Under the pieces are notes generated by a model that was given only the letters and a program-made list of their open reading frames with translations, was not told where the DNA came from and made no database searches. Positions 54,579 through 63,015 of a stretch of 64,000 nt of DNA are shown here, piece by piece. Origin of the DNA: Sphingomonas jejuensis (GTDB lineage Bacteria > Pseudomonadota > Alphaproteobacteria > Sphingomonadales > Sphingomonadaceae); contig NZ_JAATJE010000001.1 in NCBI RefSeq assembly GCF_011927695.1, positions 124,001 through 188,000 of the forward strand, in the 5' to 3' direction. The position numbers and the translations under genes are program-made. Each line of letters starts with the position of its first letter. Position 1 is the first letter of the stretch.

Positions 54579-56799
54579 ACATGCTGCTGCCGACCGGCGG
54601 TGCCGACGCGCGCCGCGCGGTCTGCGGCCGCCGCTCACCCGGGCGATAGGCGCCGGCCGCAAAGGGGGCGAGCTGCGCGTCGGTCAGGATCACGCGCCTG
54701 AGGTTGCCGGTGACGTAGCGCTGCGCCTGGTCATCGAAGTGGATGGATTGGGGGTCGCCGCTTTCGCCCCCCGCCGACACCGCCCACGCGCGCGGACCGT
54801 CCGGCGCGAACTCCACCGCCGCGACGAAGCTGTTGCCGCTGGTGCCGTAGAAGCACCGCTGCCCCGGCTGGCGCTCCACCCCGAACGCGGCCAGCGACCC
54901 GAAATTGCCCGACGTGAAGCCGACCGGCAGGCTCGGCCGCGCATCGTCGAACACCGATCGGATCGCCGGGCTCAGCCGCTGGAACCGGTTGATCCGCCCC
55001 CATGCGATCCGCCAGGTGCCGTAGGCCGCCTCCATCTTCTCGACCGCCGCGGCCAGCGCCGCGACCCGGTCGGCATCGGTCGTGCGCTCCGCCATGTAGG
55101 TGAACAAGGGCATGTTGGCCGCCGCCGCCTTTGGCCCCTCGCTCGCCCACAGCGCCTCGCCCCAGTGCACCGCCAGCGCGGTCGGCTCCGACATCACGCC
55201 CCAACGCCGGTCCCAGCCGTTCAGCATTGCCAGCGGCGCGGCCAGCGCCGTGCGGCGGGGATCGCTCGCCGGCAGCGCGTCGTGGCCGCGGCGCAGGCCC
55301 GGGATCTGCTCGTAGAAAAGAGGCAGGAACCGGTCGAACGCGGCCTGGGTCAGCGTGCGGGGGTCGAACTTGCGGTCTCCCTCCAGCAGCAGGGTCGCGT
55401 GGCGGCCGCGCGGGTTCTCGCCGAACTGGTCCATGTAGCGTGGGAAATCCGCCGCGCGCGGGCTGTCGGCGCCCGCCGCGCTCCACGGATGGTTGTTGGT
55501 GTTCATCACCCATCCGCTGGCCGGCCGCACCACCTGCGGCAGCTGGTCCAGCGGATGGAGGCCGCGCCAGGCGGTCGCCTGGTCGCTGCCGTCGACCGGC
55601 CGGGTGTAATCGAAGCGCCCGTCGCGCACGGGCACGAACTGCGGATGCAAATAGGCGATCGTGCCGTCCGCCGCGGCGAAGATCGTGTTGTTGGACGAAT
55701 TCGCCTTCCGGTCAGATGCTTCGAGATAGCCCGCCAGGTCCGCCGCCTTGGTGCGCAGGAAGCTCTGCTCCAGCGCCGCGCGCGGGCTGTTCAGCATCGC
55801 GACGCTGATCCACCGCCCGCCCTCTGCCCGGATGACCGGCCCATGCTGCGTCGACAGGATCCTCACCATGCGCGGCGCGACCCGCCCGTCCGCCTGCCGC
55901 ACGCCGATCGAGACCGTTCGCTCCGCCACCGCCCGCCATTCGCTGCCGAAGCGGTACGCCATGCGTCCGTCCCGCCGCGCCACCTCCACGGCGAACTCGT
56001 CGATGTTGTCGACCCCGCTCGACGTGTGCATCCACCCGATGCGCCGGTTGAACCCCTGGTAGACGAAGAATTGCCCCCAGGTGGACGCGCCATAGACGTC
56101 CAGCCCCTCGCCGCTCTGCACCTGCTGCTCGGCCCGGAAGAAGAAGCTGGTGTGCGGGTTGATCCAGAGGAGCGGGTTGCCGCTCGCGCTGCGCTGCGGC
56201 CCGATGGCGATGCCGTTCGATCCCTTGGGTTCGATCAGGCGGCCGGCATCGGCCATCGCCGTCGACACCGGCCGGCTCTGCCCCTCGTAGAAGGCCTGCA
56301 GCTGGCCCAGGTCGACGCCGCGCTCGATGTCACCACCGATGCTTCCTTCCGAAAAGGCGAGCGCCATCCACGGCTCGAAGCGGGTCAGGACTTTTGCCTG
56401 TACCTCCGGATGGTCGGCAAGATAGGCGTTCAGCCCCGCTGCCCAGGCTGCCGTCAGCGCGCGGAGCCAGGCGGGACTGGCCGCTTCCTCCCGGCGTAGA
56501 GCATCGTGGTCGATGAACATGCGCTGCCGCACGTCGCTCCAGAAGGCACCGGCACCCTCCGCCTCCGCCAGCCGGCCGAGCGCCACCAGATAGTTGCGCT
56601 CGATGCGCGCGAAATCGTCCTCCGCCTGCGCGTAGATCATGCCGAACACCGCATCGGCGTCGGTGTCGCCGCGGATATGCGCGATGCCGAAATGATCGCG
56701 CGTGATGGTCACGCGGCGCGCATGGTCCTGCGCCGCCACGGGCGCGGCAACGCCCGCCATCAGCAGCACCGCCAGCATCCGTCCCGCGCGCTTTCTCAT
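54565..56799 (-). CDS. penicillin acylase (S45) family amidohydrolase
   Basis: A 744-residue secreted Ntn-hydrolase precursor. It has a signal peptide ending APVAAQ, an alpha-chain region, then the autocleavage site EPKGSNGIAIG, where Ser194 becomes the N-terminal nucleophile of the beta chain. Conserved beta-chain segments include WINPHTSFFF, IGWMHTSSGVDNID and WVMNTNNHPW. Family members cleave penicillins, acyl-homoserine lactones or other N-acyl compounds; the substrate cannot be told. It carries a GGGGA ribosome site and is divergent from the M24-fold gene, with a galactoside-type operator between them. Confidence 0.9.
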   Translation of the reverse strand: MRKRAGRMLAVLLMAGVAAPVAAQDHARRVTITRDHFGIAHIRGDTDADAVFGMIYAQAEDDFARIERNYLVALGRLAEAEGAGAFWSDVRQRMFIDHDALRREEAASPAWLRALTAAWAAGLNAYLADHPEVQAKVLTRFEPWMALAFSEGSIGGDIERGVDLGQLQAFYEGQSRPVSTAMADAGRLIEPKGSNGIAIGPQRSASGNPLLWINPHTSFFFRAEQQVQSGEGLDVYGASTWGQFFVYQGFNRRIGWMHTSSGVDNIDEFAVEVARRDGRMAYRFGSEWRAVAERTVSIGVRQADGRVAPRMVRILSTQHGPVIRAEGGRWISVAMLNSPRAALEQSFLRTKAADLAGYLEASDRKANSSNNTIFAAADGTIAYLHPQFVPVRDGRFDYTRPVDGSDQATAWRGLHPLDQLPQVVRPASGWVMNTNNHPWSAAGADSPRAADFPRYMDQFGENPRGRHATLLLEGDRKFDPRTLTQAAFDRFLPLFYEQIPGLRRGHDALPASDPRRTALAAPLAMLNGWDRRWGVMSEPTALAVHWGEALWASEGPKAAAANMPLFTYMAERTTDADRVAALAAAVEKMEAAYGTWRIAWGRINRFQRLSPAIRSVFDDARPSLPVGFTSGNFGSLAAFGVERQPGQRCFYGTSGNSFVAAVEFAPDGPRAWAVSAGGESGDPQSIHFDDQAQRYVTGNLRRVILTDAQLAPFAAGAYRPGERRPQTARRASAPPVGSSMCGGL

Positions 56800-56823
56800 G
56801 CCATCCCCGCCTTGTGTCCGCGT

Positions 56824-56840
56824 AAAATCATATTTATTCG
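56824..56840. promoter_or_regulatory. operator motif between acylase and M24-fold genes
   Basis: AAAATCATATTTATTCG shares ATCATATTTATT with the site at 52817 and lies in the short divergent region between the two genes. It suggests that both are under the same regulator as the galactoside cluster. Confidence 0.55.
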
Positions 56841-56872
56841 TCAGCGTAGCAAAAGGATGGAGGAACGCCAGC

Positions 56873-58231
56873 GTGAAGGTTGAGCTGAGGTCGATCGGCC
56901 TGCCGGATTTTGGCGCCGTGGCGGCGCCCCCGCCGCTGCCGGCAGCGACCTACGAGGCGCGCTGCCGGGCCGCGCTGGATGCCGCCGGCACTGACTGGCT
57001 GGTCGCCTATGCCGATCGCGAACATTTCGCCAACGTCATGTTCCTGTCCGGGTTCGAACCCCGCTTTGAGGAGGCGCTGCTGCTGCTCGGCCGCAGTGGC
57101 GAGCGCGTGATCGTCACCGGCAACGAATGCGTGCCCTACACCGCGATCTCGCCCTTGCCGGGCCTCGATGTGCGCCTGTCGCAGACCATGAGCCTTATGG
57201 GGCAGGACCGCACGCAGGCGCCCCGGCTGACGCAGGTGCTGGCCGACGCCGGCATCGCGCGCGGTCACAGCATCGCGCTGGTCGGCTGGAAATATCTGGA
57301 GCCGGAGGAATGGGACGGCGACGATGCACCCTCCTTCGTGCCCGCCGCCTATGTGGAGGCGCTGCGCCGGGTCGGCGGCGCGGTGGTGGACCGCACCGAC
57401 ATCCTTCTCCATCCCGAACATGGCCAGCGCTCGCTGATCGATGCCGATCAGATCGCGATCTTCGAAGCGGCGGCCGCGCGCGGATCGGAAATGGTGTGGA
57501 GCATCCTGTCGCAGGTCCGCCCGGGCGACAGCGAATGGGAGGCGGCGGCACGCATGCGCTACCGCGGTGAACCCTTCAACGTCCATGCGATGATGACGAC
57601 GGGCGATGCGGCCGGGGCCGGCGTCAACGGGCTGTGCAGTCCGGGCCCGCGCCGCATCGCGAAAGGCGACGGCGCCTCGACGGCCGTCGGCTTGTGGGGC
57701 GGCCTCACCGCGCGCGCGGGGCTGGTCACCGACACGGACGATCGCTTCGAGGAGCAGGCGGCCGGTTACTTCCGCGGCCTCGCACGCTGGTACCAGGTCG
57801 CCGATCTCGCGGTGGAGGGCGGCACCCTTCATGCCGCCGTGACCGAAACGCTGGCCGACGCCGGGCTCCGCTCGCTTCTCAATCCCGGCCACCTGACGGG
57901 CCATGAGGAATGGTCGAACAGCCCGGTGCGTCCCGGCTCCCGCCATCGCATCCGCTCCGGCATGCACATGCAGGTGGATGTCATCCCGGTGCCGATGCCG
58001 ACCGGCTGGGCGCTCAACTGCGAAGACAGCGTGGTCTTCGCCGACGACGCGCTCCGCGCCGATCTCCGCGCCCGTCATCCGGCCGTCGCCGATCGCATCG
58101 ACGCGCGGCGCCGCTTCATGCGCGACGTGCTGGGCGTGGCCGTCGCCGACGCGGTGCTGCCTTTGTCGTCGACCCCGCTCTGCCTGCCGCCCTGCTGGCT
58201 GGCGAGCGACCGCATCTTCGCGCTCGCCTGA
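56873..58231 (+). CDS. M24-fold (creatinase/aminopeptidase-like) protein with degraded metal site
   Basis: A 452-residue protein with the N-terminal creatinase domain (GTDWLVAYADREHFANVMFL) and the C-terminal pita-bread domain. In active M24 peptidases two Asp, a His and two Glu bind metals. Here the Asp region reads GDGASTAVGLWGGLTARAGL with neither Asp; the His region is NPGHLTGHEEW, and the first Glu region is GMHMQVDVIPVP with no Glu. Only the last Glu (NCEDSVVFAD) remains. It may be a metal-free hydrolase like creatinase, or a binding protein. The GTG at 56873 has GGAGGA upstream. Confidence 0.82.
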   Translation: MKVELRSIGLPDFGAVAAPPPLPAATYEARCRAALDAAGTDWLVAYADREHFANVMFLSGFEPRFEEALLLLGRSGERVIVTGNECVPYTAISPLPGLDVRLSQTMSLMGQDRTQAPRLTQVLADAGIARGHSIALVGWKYLEPEEWDGDDAPSFVPAAYVEALRRVGGAVVDRTDILLHPEHGQRSLIDADQIAIFEAAAARGSEMVWSILSQVRPGDSEWEAAARMRYRGEPFNVHAMMTTGDAAGAGVNGLCSPGPRRIAKGDGASTAVGLWGGLTARAGLVTDTDDRFEEQAAGYFRGLARWYQVADLAVEGGTLHAAVTETLADAGLRSLLNPGHLTGHEEWSNSPVRPGSRHRIRSGMHMQVDVIPVPMPTGWALNCEDSVVFADDALRADLRARHPAVADRIDARRRFMRDVLGVAVADAVLPLSSTPLCLPPCWLASDRIFALA

Positions 58232-58283
58232 CCGGGGCAACCCGCCCGCGCCTCGACGGTTGGGGCAGGGGAGGGAGAGTGAG

Positions 58284-58904
58284 ATGCTGGAACATGTCCC
58301 CGCCTGGCTCGGCGGGCTGCTAAAGTCGGTACGCGCCGGGCATGCACGGCTGGTGATCGCGGATCCCGCGCTGTCCTTGCCGGATCCGACGATCTCGCTG
58401 GCCAGCCCCGCCTTTGCCGATGGCGCGCGGTTGCCTGACCGCTTCACCGCCGATGGCGACGGGGTGTCGCCCCCGCTCACCTGGGGCGCGGCGCCTGCCG
58501 GCACCGCCGCGTTCGCGCTGATCGTCGAGGATCCGGACGCGCCCGCGCCGCAGCCGCTCGTCCATGCCGTCGTCTGGGCGATTGGCGCAGCGGAGGCCGG
58601 CCTGGCGGAAGGCGCGATCGCCGCCGATGGGCGGGGCACGCACGGCGGCAAGGATGTCGGCCGCAACAGCTATGGCCGGGAAGGCTGGCTGCCGCCCGAT
58701 CCTCCCACCGGCCATGGCTCGCACGATTATGTGTTTCAGCTGTTCGCCCTGTCGGAGGCGGTGGCGCTCTCCGGCAATCCTGGCCGCTCGGCGGTGGTGG
58801 AGGCGCTTGCCGGTCGTGTCCTGGCGACAGGCCTGCTGGTCGGCACCTATTCGCGCGGCGAGCCTGCCGACATCGGCATCGCCGGGTCCCCCGCGATGGC
58901 GTGA
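58284..58904 (+). CDS. YbhB/YbcL-type phosphatidylethanolamine-binding protein
   Basis: A 206-residue PEBP/Raf-kinase-inhibitor-like protein. The family core is clear: SPPLTWGAAPAGTAAFALIV, the ligand-pocket EDPDAPAPQPLVHAVVW and GRNSYGREGWLPPDPPTGHG with SHDYVFQLFAL. A GGAGGGAGAG ribosome site precedes the ATG. No signal peptide is visible, so it is probably cytoplasmic; bacterial roles are not well defined. Its 3' end overlaps the convergent LuxR-type gene by 58 bases. Confidence 0.92.
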   Translation: MLEHVPAWLGGLLKSVRAGHARLVIADPALSLPDPTISLASPAFADGARLPDRFTADGDGVSPPLTWGAAPAGTAAFALIVEDPDAPAPQPLVHAVVWAIGAAEAGLAEGAIAADGRGTHGGKDVGRNSYGREGWLPPDPPTGHGSHDYVFQLFALSEAVALSGNPGRSAVVEALAGRVLATGLLVGTYSRGEPADIGIAGSPAMA

Positions 58905-60004
58905 GTGGGGGCGGCGCCGATGCCCGCCAGCAGCGCCGTCATTTCCGCCTGCCGCGAGACACCGAGCTTCCGGAACACCGATTTCAGGTGGATGCGGGCC
59001 GTCGCGGGCGCCTGGCCCAGGGTCAGCGCGGCGCCCGCGATATCGTGGCCGACCGTCAGCAGCACCGCCAGCCGCGCCTCCGTCGGCGTCAGCCCGAACA
59101 GCTCGCGCAGCATCGTCGTGGATGGCGATGCTACCATCCGGGGATCGTGGACCACCACCATGGCGGCGGTCTCGCCCGGCAGGTCCTCGGCATGCCGTCC
59201 CGGCAGCGGCGCCACGAACAGCGCCATCACGCCCTCCGCGCCCGCCGTTCGCATCCATCCGCCCGCATGTCCCGTAGGTGACAGCGCATCTTTCAGCAGC
59301 TGGGCGAAGCGCGGCCGATCGGCGGTCCGCGTCGGCAGCAGCGCGCCGCCGGTCGTCACAAAGGGTGTCTGGGCCGACAGCATCCGCTCCGCCGCCCTGT
59401 TGGCGAACAGCAGCCGTCCCAGCCCATCCAGCAGCAGCACCGCCTGGCGCAGGCCGTCGATCAGGTGGCGGCTTGCCCGTGCGCCTGCGTCCAGCATCCC
59501 GATCGTGCGGGAGCATGACAGCGCCTGCCCGACATGGTGGCGCAGCAGAAGGAACATGCGAAGCTCGTCCCCTTGGACATGCCCCTGCCGCCGGCTTCGC
59601 TGCAGGCTGATGTTCGGGCTGTAGCCGGGGATCGCCGGAAGCATGCTGCCGATGAAGTAGCGCAGGTCCTGCGGCGCCAGCCATGCATAGACCGGATCGC
59701 GGTCCATCTCGGCTTCGGTCATCACCATGGCGTCGACCAGATAGTCGACCGGCGCATTGTGCTTCAGCCAGGCCGTTCGCGGGCAGATCGCCATGTAGTC
59801 GCGGGCGTATTCCGCACATTGCTCGGCGGTGATGCGGCCGGCCAGCACCATGCCGGGGTGGCGCCCGGTCGGAACGAGGTTGAGGGTCGCCCCGGCACTG
59901 CCGGTCAGGTCCTCCATGGCACGAAGGGCTTCGACCCATGCGGCAGGATCGACGGCGGCGGCATGGATCAGGCTTACGGTCTGGCTGAACCGCTCCAACG
60001 ACAT
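58847..60004 (-). CDS. LuxR-type transcriptional regulator
   Basis: A 385-residue regulator with a C-terminal LuxR/FixJ helix-turn-helix at about 310-365 (LTPTEARLAVLLTVGHDIAG, then ATARIHLKSVFRKLGVSRQ). The N-terminal 300 residues hold a PAS-like segment (LRQAVLLLDGLGRLLFANRA) and no receiver or autoinducer-binding signature, so it is an orphan sensor-regulator. The ATG at 60004 is chosen because a GAGGGGGGG ribosome site precedes it. It is divergent from a small secreted protein gene, with a perfect dyad between them. Confidence 0.88.
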   Translation of the reverse strand: MSLERFSQTVSLIHAAAVDPAAWVEALRAMEDLTGSAGATLNLVPTGRHPGMVLAGRITAEQCAEYARDYMAICPRTAWLKHNAPVDYLVDAMVMTEAEMDRDPVYAWLAPQDLRYFIGSMLPAIPGYSPNISLQRSRRQGHVQGDELRMFLLLRHHVGQALSCSRTIGMLDAGARASRHLIDGLRQAVLLLDGLGRLLFANRAAERMLSAQTPFVTTGGALLPTRTADRPRFAQLLKDALSPTGHAGGWMRTAGAEGVMALFVAPLPGRHAEDLPGETAAMVVVHDPRMVASPSTTMLRELFGLTPTEARLAVLLTVGHDIAGAALTLGQAPATARIHLKSVFRKLGVSRQAEMTALLAGIGAAPTHAIAGDPAMPMSAGSPRE

Positions 60005-60059
60005 GGCGACCCCCCCTCGACGCGCCTGTCCTATCCCATCTGCGGTATAGCTCATTAAC

Positions 60060-60074
60060 GTTGAAGCGTTCAAC
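60060..60074. promoter_or_regulatory. dyad between the LuxR-type gene and the secreted protein gene
   Basis: GTTGAA-GCG-TTCAAC is a perfect inverted repeat with 6-bp arms, 56 bases from the LuxR start and 61 bases from the secreted protein start. It is a candidate binding site for the LuxR-type protein. Confidence 0.5.
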
Positions 60075-60134
60075 AACGTGGATGAACGGCGACGGGGGTC
60101 GCCGGCCTGGTTGTTGCGTGGTTGAGGGGGACCA

Positions 60135-60602
60135 ATGAAAACGCTGCTCCGTTTGTCGGTCATGCTTTGTGTCGCGGCTGCGCCCGCGATGACGCTCGCG
60201 CAGGACACGTCCGCCGAGGCCAATTACGGGGAGATCAGGCTCGAATCCGGCTTCACGCCTGACCCGCACATCATTCCCGTGCGCTCAGGCGGCAGCATCG
60301 ATGCCAGCGACCGCTATGAGAATTGCCGGGGCTACATCTCCAATGCGCCCGATGTGCGGCTGCGCTTCGAAGCCGGCAGCCTGCCGCTGATCATCTCGGT
60401 CGATTCGGATGCGGACACCACGCTGGTCGTGAACGCGCCCGACGGCCGCTGGTACTGCGACGACGACAGTGGGGAGGGGATGAACCCGTCCGTCCGCTTC
60501 AACGATCCCAAGGATGGCCGCTACGAGATCTGGGTGGGCACCTACGGCCGGTCCGAAACGGAACGCGCCCGCCTCGAAATCTCGGAGCTCGAAAGCCGCT
60601 AG
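60135..60602 (+). CDS. small secreted protein with a pre-peptidase C-terminal-like beta domain
   Basis: A 155-residue exported protein. The signal peptide (MKTLLRLSVMLCVAAAPAMT) ends at about LAQ. The mature part is a beta-rich domain with FTPDPHIIPVRSGGSIDASD, two Cys (in ENCRGYISN and WYCDDDSGE) that may pair, and DGRYEIWVGTYG, typical of pre-peptidase C-terminal or related carbohydrate-binding-like folds. I do not recognise a named family. It faces a LuxR-type regulator across a dyad and may be its target. Confidence 0.8.
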   Translation: MKTLLRLSVMLCVAAAPAMTLAQDTSAEANYGEIRLESGFTPDPHIIPVRSGGSIDASDRYENCRGYISNAPDVRLRFEAGSLPLIISVDSDADTTLVVNAPDGRWYCDDDSGEGMNPSVRFNDPKDGRYEIWVGTYGRSETERARLEISELESR

Positions 60603-60638
60603 GGTCGCCTCCGCGGCTGCTCAGCGCCGCGCGACGCG

Positions 60639-60662
60639 GTGCCGGCTTGGGGAGGCCGGCAC
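60639..60662. terminator. perfect hairpin after the secreted protein gene
   Basis: GTGCCGGC pairs perfectly with GCCGGCAC around an 8-base loop, 36 bases after the stop. No T tract follows, so it is only a possible terminator. The rest of the 194-base gap to the next gene shows nothing else. Confidence 0.45.
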
Positions 60663-60796
60663 AACCCGGCCGGGCCATCGGATCTGCGCACCGACCCTGC
60701 GCCGATCCGGTGTGCCCGGCCACCTTGCGCCTCGTCGCCACCGCCGCCATCTGACCGCCGACGCGATCGGCGCGTCGGTGCTGTGGCGAGGCGACG

Positions 60797-62143
60797 ATGA
60801 TCGAGGTTTCCAGGCGCGCGATGCTCGCGGGCGGCGCGTCGCTCGCCTTTGCAGGCTGCGCGCGTCGACCGGCGGACGCCGGCGGCACCGTCGCCGCGCA
60901 GGTCAACGGTTACGGGCCACTGGTGCCCGATCCCGCCGGCCTCTTCGACCTTCCCCGGGGCTTCACCTATCGGATCGTGTCGTCGGCGGGGCAGGTCATG
61001 GACGATGGCCTCATCGTGCCGGGCAACATGGACGGCATGGGCTGTTTCGACGCCGGCGGCGGGCGTGTGGCGCTCGTGCGCAACCACGAATTGAAGCCGG
61101 CGCAGACCGCACTCGGGGCCTTTGCGGAGACGCCCGACGCCGCGGGTGTCGCGGCCTATGATCGCGCGGACGATGGACGCCCGCTGCCGGGCGGCACCAC
61201 CACCGTCCTCTTTGACCCGCGCAGCGGCAGGGTGGAGCGCCAGCATCTCAGCCTGGCGGGAACGGCGGTCAACTGCGCCGGCGGCCAGACGCCGTGGGGA
61301 AGCTGGCTGACCTGCGAGGAGATCGTCATCGATGGCGCCCGCCCGCACGGCTATGTGTTCGAAGTTCCGGCCGCCGGCCGCGGTACGGCGCCGCCCGTGC
61401 CGCTGCGCGCGCTTGGCCGCTTCAAGCACGAGGCGGCCGCCATCGATCCTGCCAGCGGCATCGTCTACCTGACGGAGGACAAGGAGGACGGCCTCTTCTA
61501 CCGCTTCCTCCCCGACGATCGGCGCCGGCTGGCGGCCGGCGGCCGGCTACAGGCGCTGGCGTTTGTCGACGGTGCGCGCGACACCCGCAACGCCGCCGGC
61601 ACCGATCCGTTCGCGCCCCGGAGCTGGCGGTCGGTCCGCTGGATCGAGCTCGACGGCACCGATGCCGATGGCGACGACCTGCGCCTGCGTGGTGCCGCCG
61701 CCGGTGCCGCGCGCTTCGCCCGTGGGGAGGGCATCCACTTCGGCCGTGGCGAGCTCTACTTCACCTGCACCTCGGGCGGGGCCGCCAATCTCGGCCAGAT
61801 CATGCGCTATGTGCCGGGCGAGGACCGGATCCAGAATTTCGTGGAATCCGGCAGCCACGATGTGCTCGACTATGGCGACAACCTGACGATCACGCCCTGG
61901 AATCACCTGATGGTGTGCGAGGATCAGTATACGGACGTCCGTGACAACCGGCTGAAGGGCATCACGCCGGCCGGCGCGACCTACACGGTGGGCCGCGTCG
62001 CGCTGCCTGACCAGCCGGAGACCGCCGGCGTGTGCTTCTCGCCGGACGGGCAGGTCATGTTCCTGAACATCTACCGCCCCGGCCACACGCTGGCGATCAC
62101 CGGTCCCTGGCAGCGGTTCGACGATCGTCCGATCGCCGACTGA
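60797..62143 (+). CDS. PhoX-like (DUF839) protein with Tat signal
   Basis: A 448-residue exported protein. The twin-arginine signal SRRAMLAGGASLAFAGC also has a lipobox-type Cys. The family segments are NMDGMGCFDAGGGRVALVRNHE, the TPWGSWLTCEE motif of PhoX, LGRFKHEAAAIDP with YLTEDKEDGLFYRF, and late NHLMVCEDQYTDVRDN. PhoX enzymes are Ca/Fe-dependent alkaline phosphatases; several predicted ligands (Glu, Asp) are conserved here, but activity on phosphate esters is not certain. It starts an apparent single-gene unit. Confidence 0.87.
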   Translation: MIEVSRRAMLAGGASLAFAGCARRPADAGGTVAAQVNGYGPLVPDPAGLFDLPRGFTYRIVSSAGQVMDDGLIVPGNMDGMGCFDAGGGRVALVRNHELKPAQTALGAFAETPDAAGVAAYDRADDGRPLPGGTTTVLFDPRSGRVERQHLSLAGTAVNCAGGQTPWGSWLTCEEIVIDGARPHGYVFEVPAAGRGTAPPVPLRALGRFKHEAAAIDPASGIVYLTEDKEDGLFYRFLPDDRRRLAAGGRLQALAFVDGARDTRNAAGTDPFAPRSWRSVRWIELDGTDADGDDLRLRGAAAGAARFARGEGIHFGRGELYFTCTSGGAANLGQIMRYVPGEDRIQNFVESGSHDVLDYGDNLTITPWNHLMVCEDQYTDVRDNRLKGITPAGATYTVGRVALPDQPETAGVCFSPDGQVMFLNIYRPGHTLAITGPWQRFDDRPIAD

Positions 62144-62316
62144 CGCTACGGCATTCCCGATCCGGGACGGATTGGCACCTTGTCGGCCCGGCCGACTGTG
62201 ATAGCCTCATCCGGCCCTGATCCGTGCAGGAGACGCGGGCGGCAGGCGGGCGGCAGGTCGCCCCGGCGACACGCCTCTTTCCCGTCAATGCGGGGCATGG
62301 AGAGGAGTGTCCTGCG

Positions 62317-63000
62317 ATGCCCTACGCCGACCATCATGCCACCAGCCGGACCCGCAGCCTCGCGCTTGTCGCGATCGTGCATGTGGGCGTCGGTTACGCG
62401 CTTCTGACCGGCCTTGCCGGCAGCTTCATCATCGATGACGCGCCGCCGACGCTGCAAACGTCCAACATCCCGATCGCCCCGCCCCCGCCGCCGCAGCAGC
62501 CGGAGCCGGTTCAGCGGCAGCAGGAGGCGCCGCGTCCCGCCGAACCGATCAGCGTGCCCCTGCCCAGGATCCAGCCGCCGTCGCCCAACCAGACGCTCAC
62601 GACGACGGAGCTGCCGCCGCTGCGCCCGACCCCGCTTCCCGAGGTGACCGGCAACGGCACCGGCACGGCGCCGGAGGTGCTGCCACCGGTCGAGCAGACG
62701 ATCGTCCGGTCGGCCGCCGCGAAGGGCAACCCCGCGGCCTGGATCTCCGATGCCGACTATCCCGCCCGCGCGCTCAGGGAGGAGCGCTCCGGCACCAGCA
62801 GCATCCGGTGGGAGATCAGCACGGCGGGCCGGGTCGAGAACTGCACGGTGGTCGCGTCCAGCGGATCGCCGGACCTCGACCGCGCCGCCTGCCAGGCGAT
62901 CACGCGCCGCGGCCGCTACGACCCCGCGCTCGATGCGACCGGCGCGCCGATCCGCTCCAGCGCATCGCGTCGCGTGGTCTGGCGCATCCCGGCCGAATGA
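62317..63000 (+). CDS. TonB-family energy transducer
   Basis: A 227-residue inner-membrane-anchored protein. One transmembrane helix at about 14-38 is followed by a Pro-rich periplasmic spacer (IAPPPPPQQPEPVQRQQEAP) and the TonB C-terminal domain (ISDADYPARALREERSGTSS, then VENCTVVASSGSPDLDRAAC). The domain has a Cys pair. ExbB and ExbD are not next to it. The ATG at 62317 follows GGAGAGGAG. It may energise the TonB receptor encoded at 43483-46296 or others elsewhere. Confidence 0.9.
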   Translation: MPYADHHATSRTRSLALVAIVHVGVGYALLTGLAGSFIIDDAPPTLQTSNIPIAPPPPPQQPEPVQRQQEAPRPAEPISVPLPRIQPPSPNQTLTTTELPPLRPTPLPEVTGNGTGTAPEVLPPVEQTIVRSAAAKGNPAAWISDADYPARALREERSGTSSIRWEISTAGRVENCTVVASSGSPDLDRAACQAITRRGRYDPALDATGAPIRSSASRRVVWRIPAE

Positions 63001-63015
63001 CGGGCGGGCTGGTCG

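Noticed and set aside
62182-62196. GTCGGC-CCG-GCCGAC hairpin between the PhoX-like and TonB-family genes
   Set aside because: The loop is only three bases, no T tract follows and such short GC dyads are common in this sequence; not listed as a terminator.
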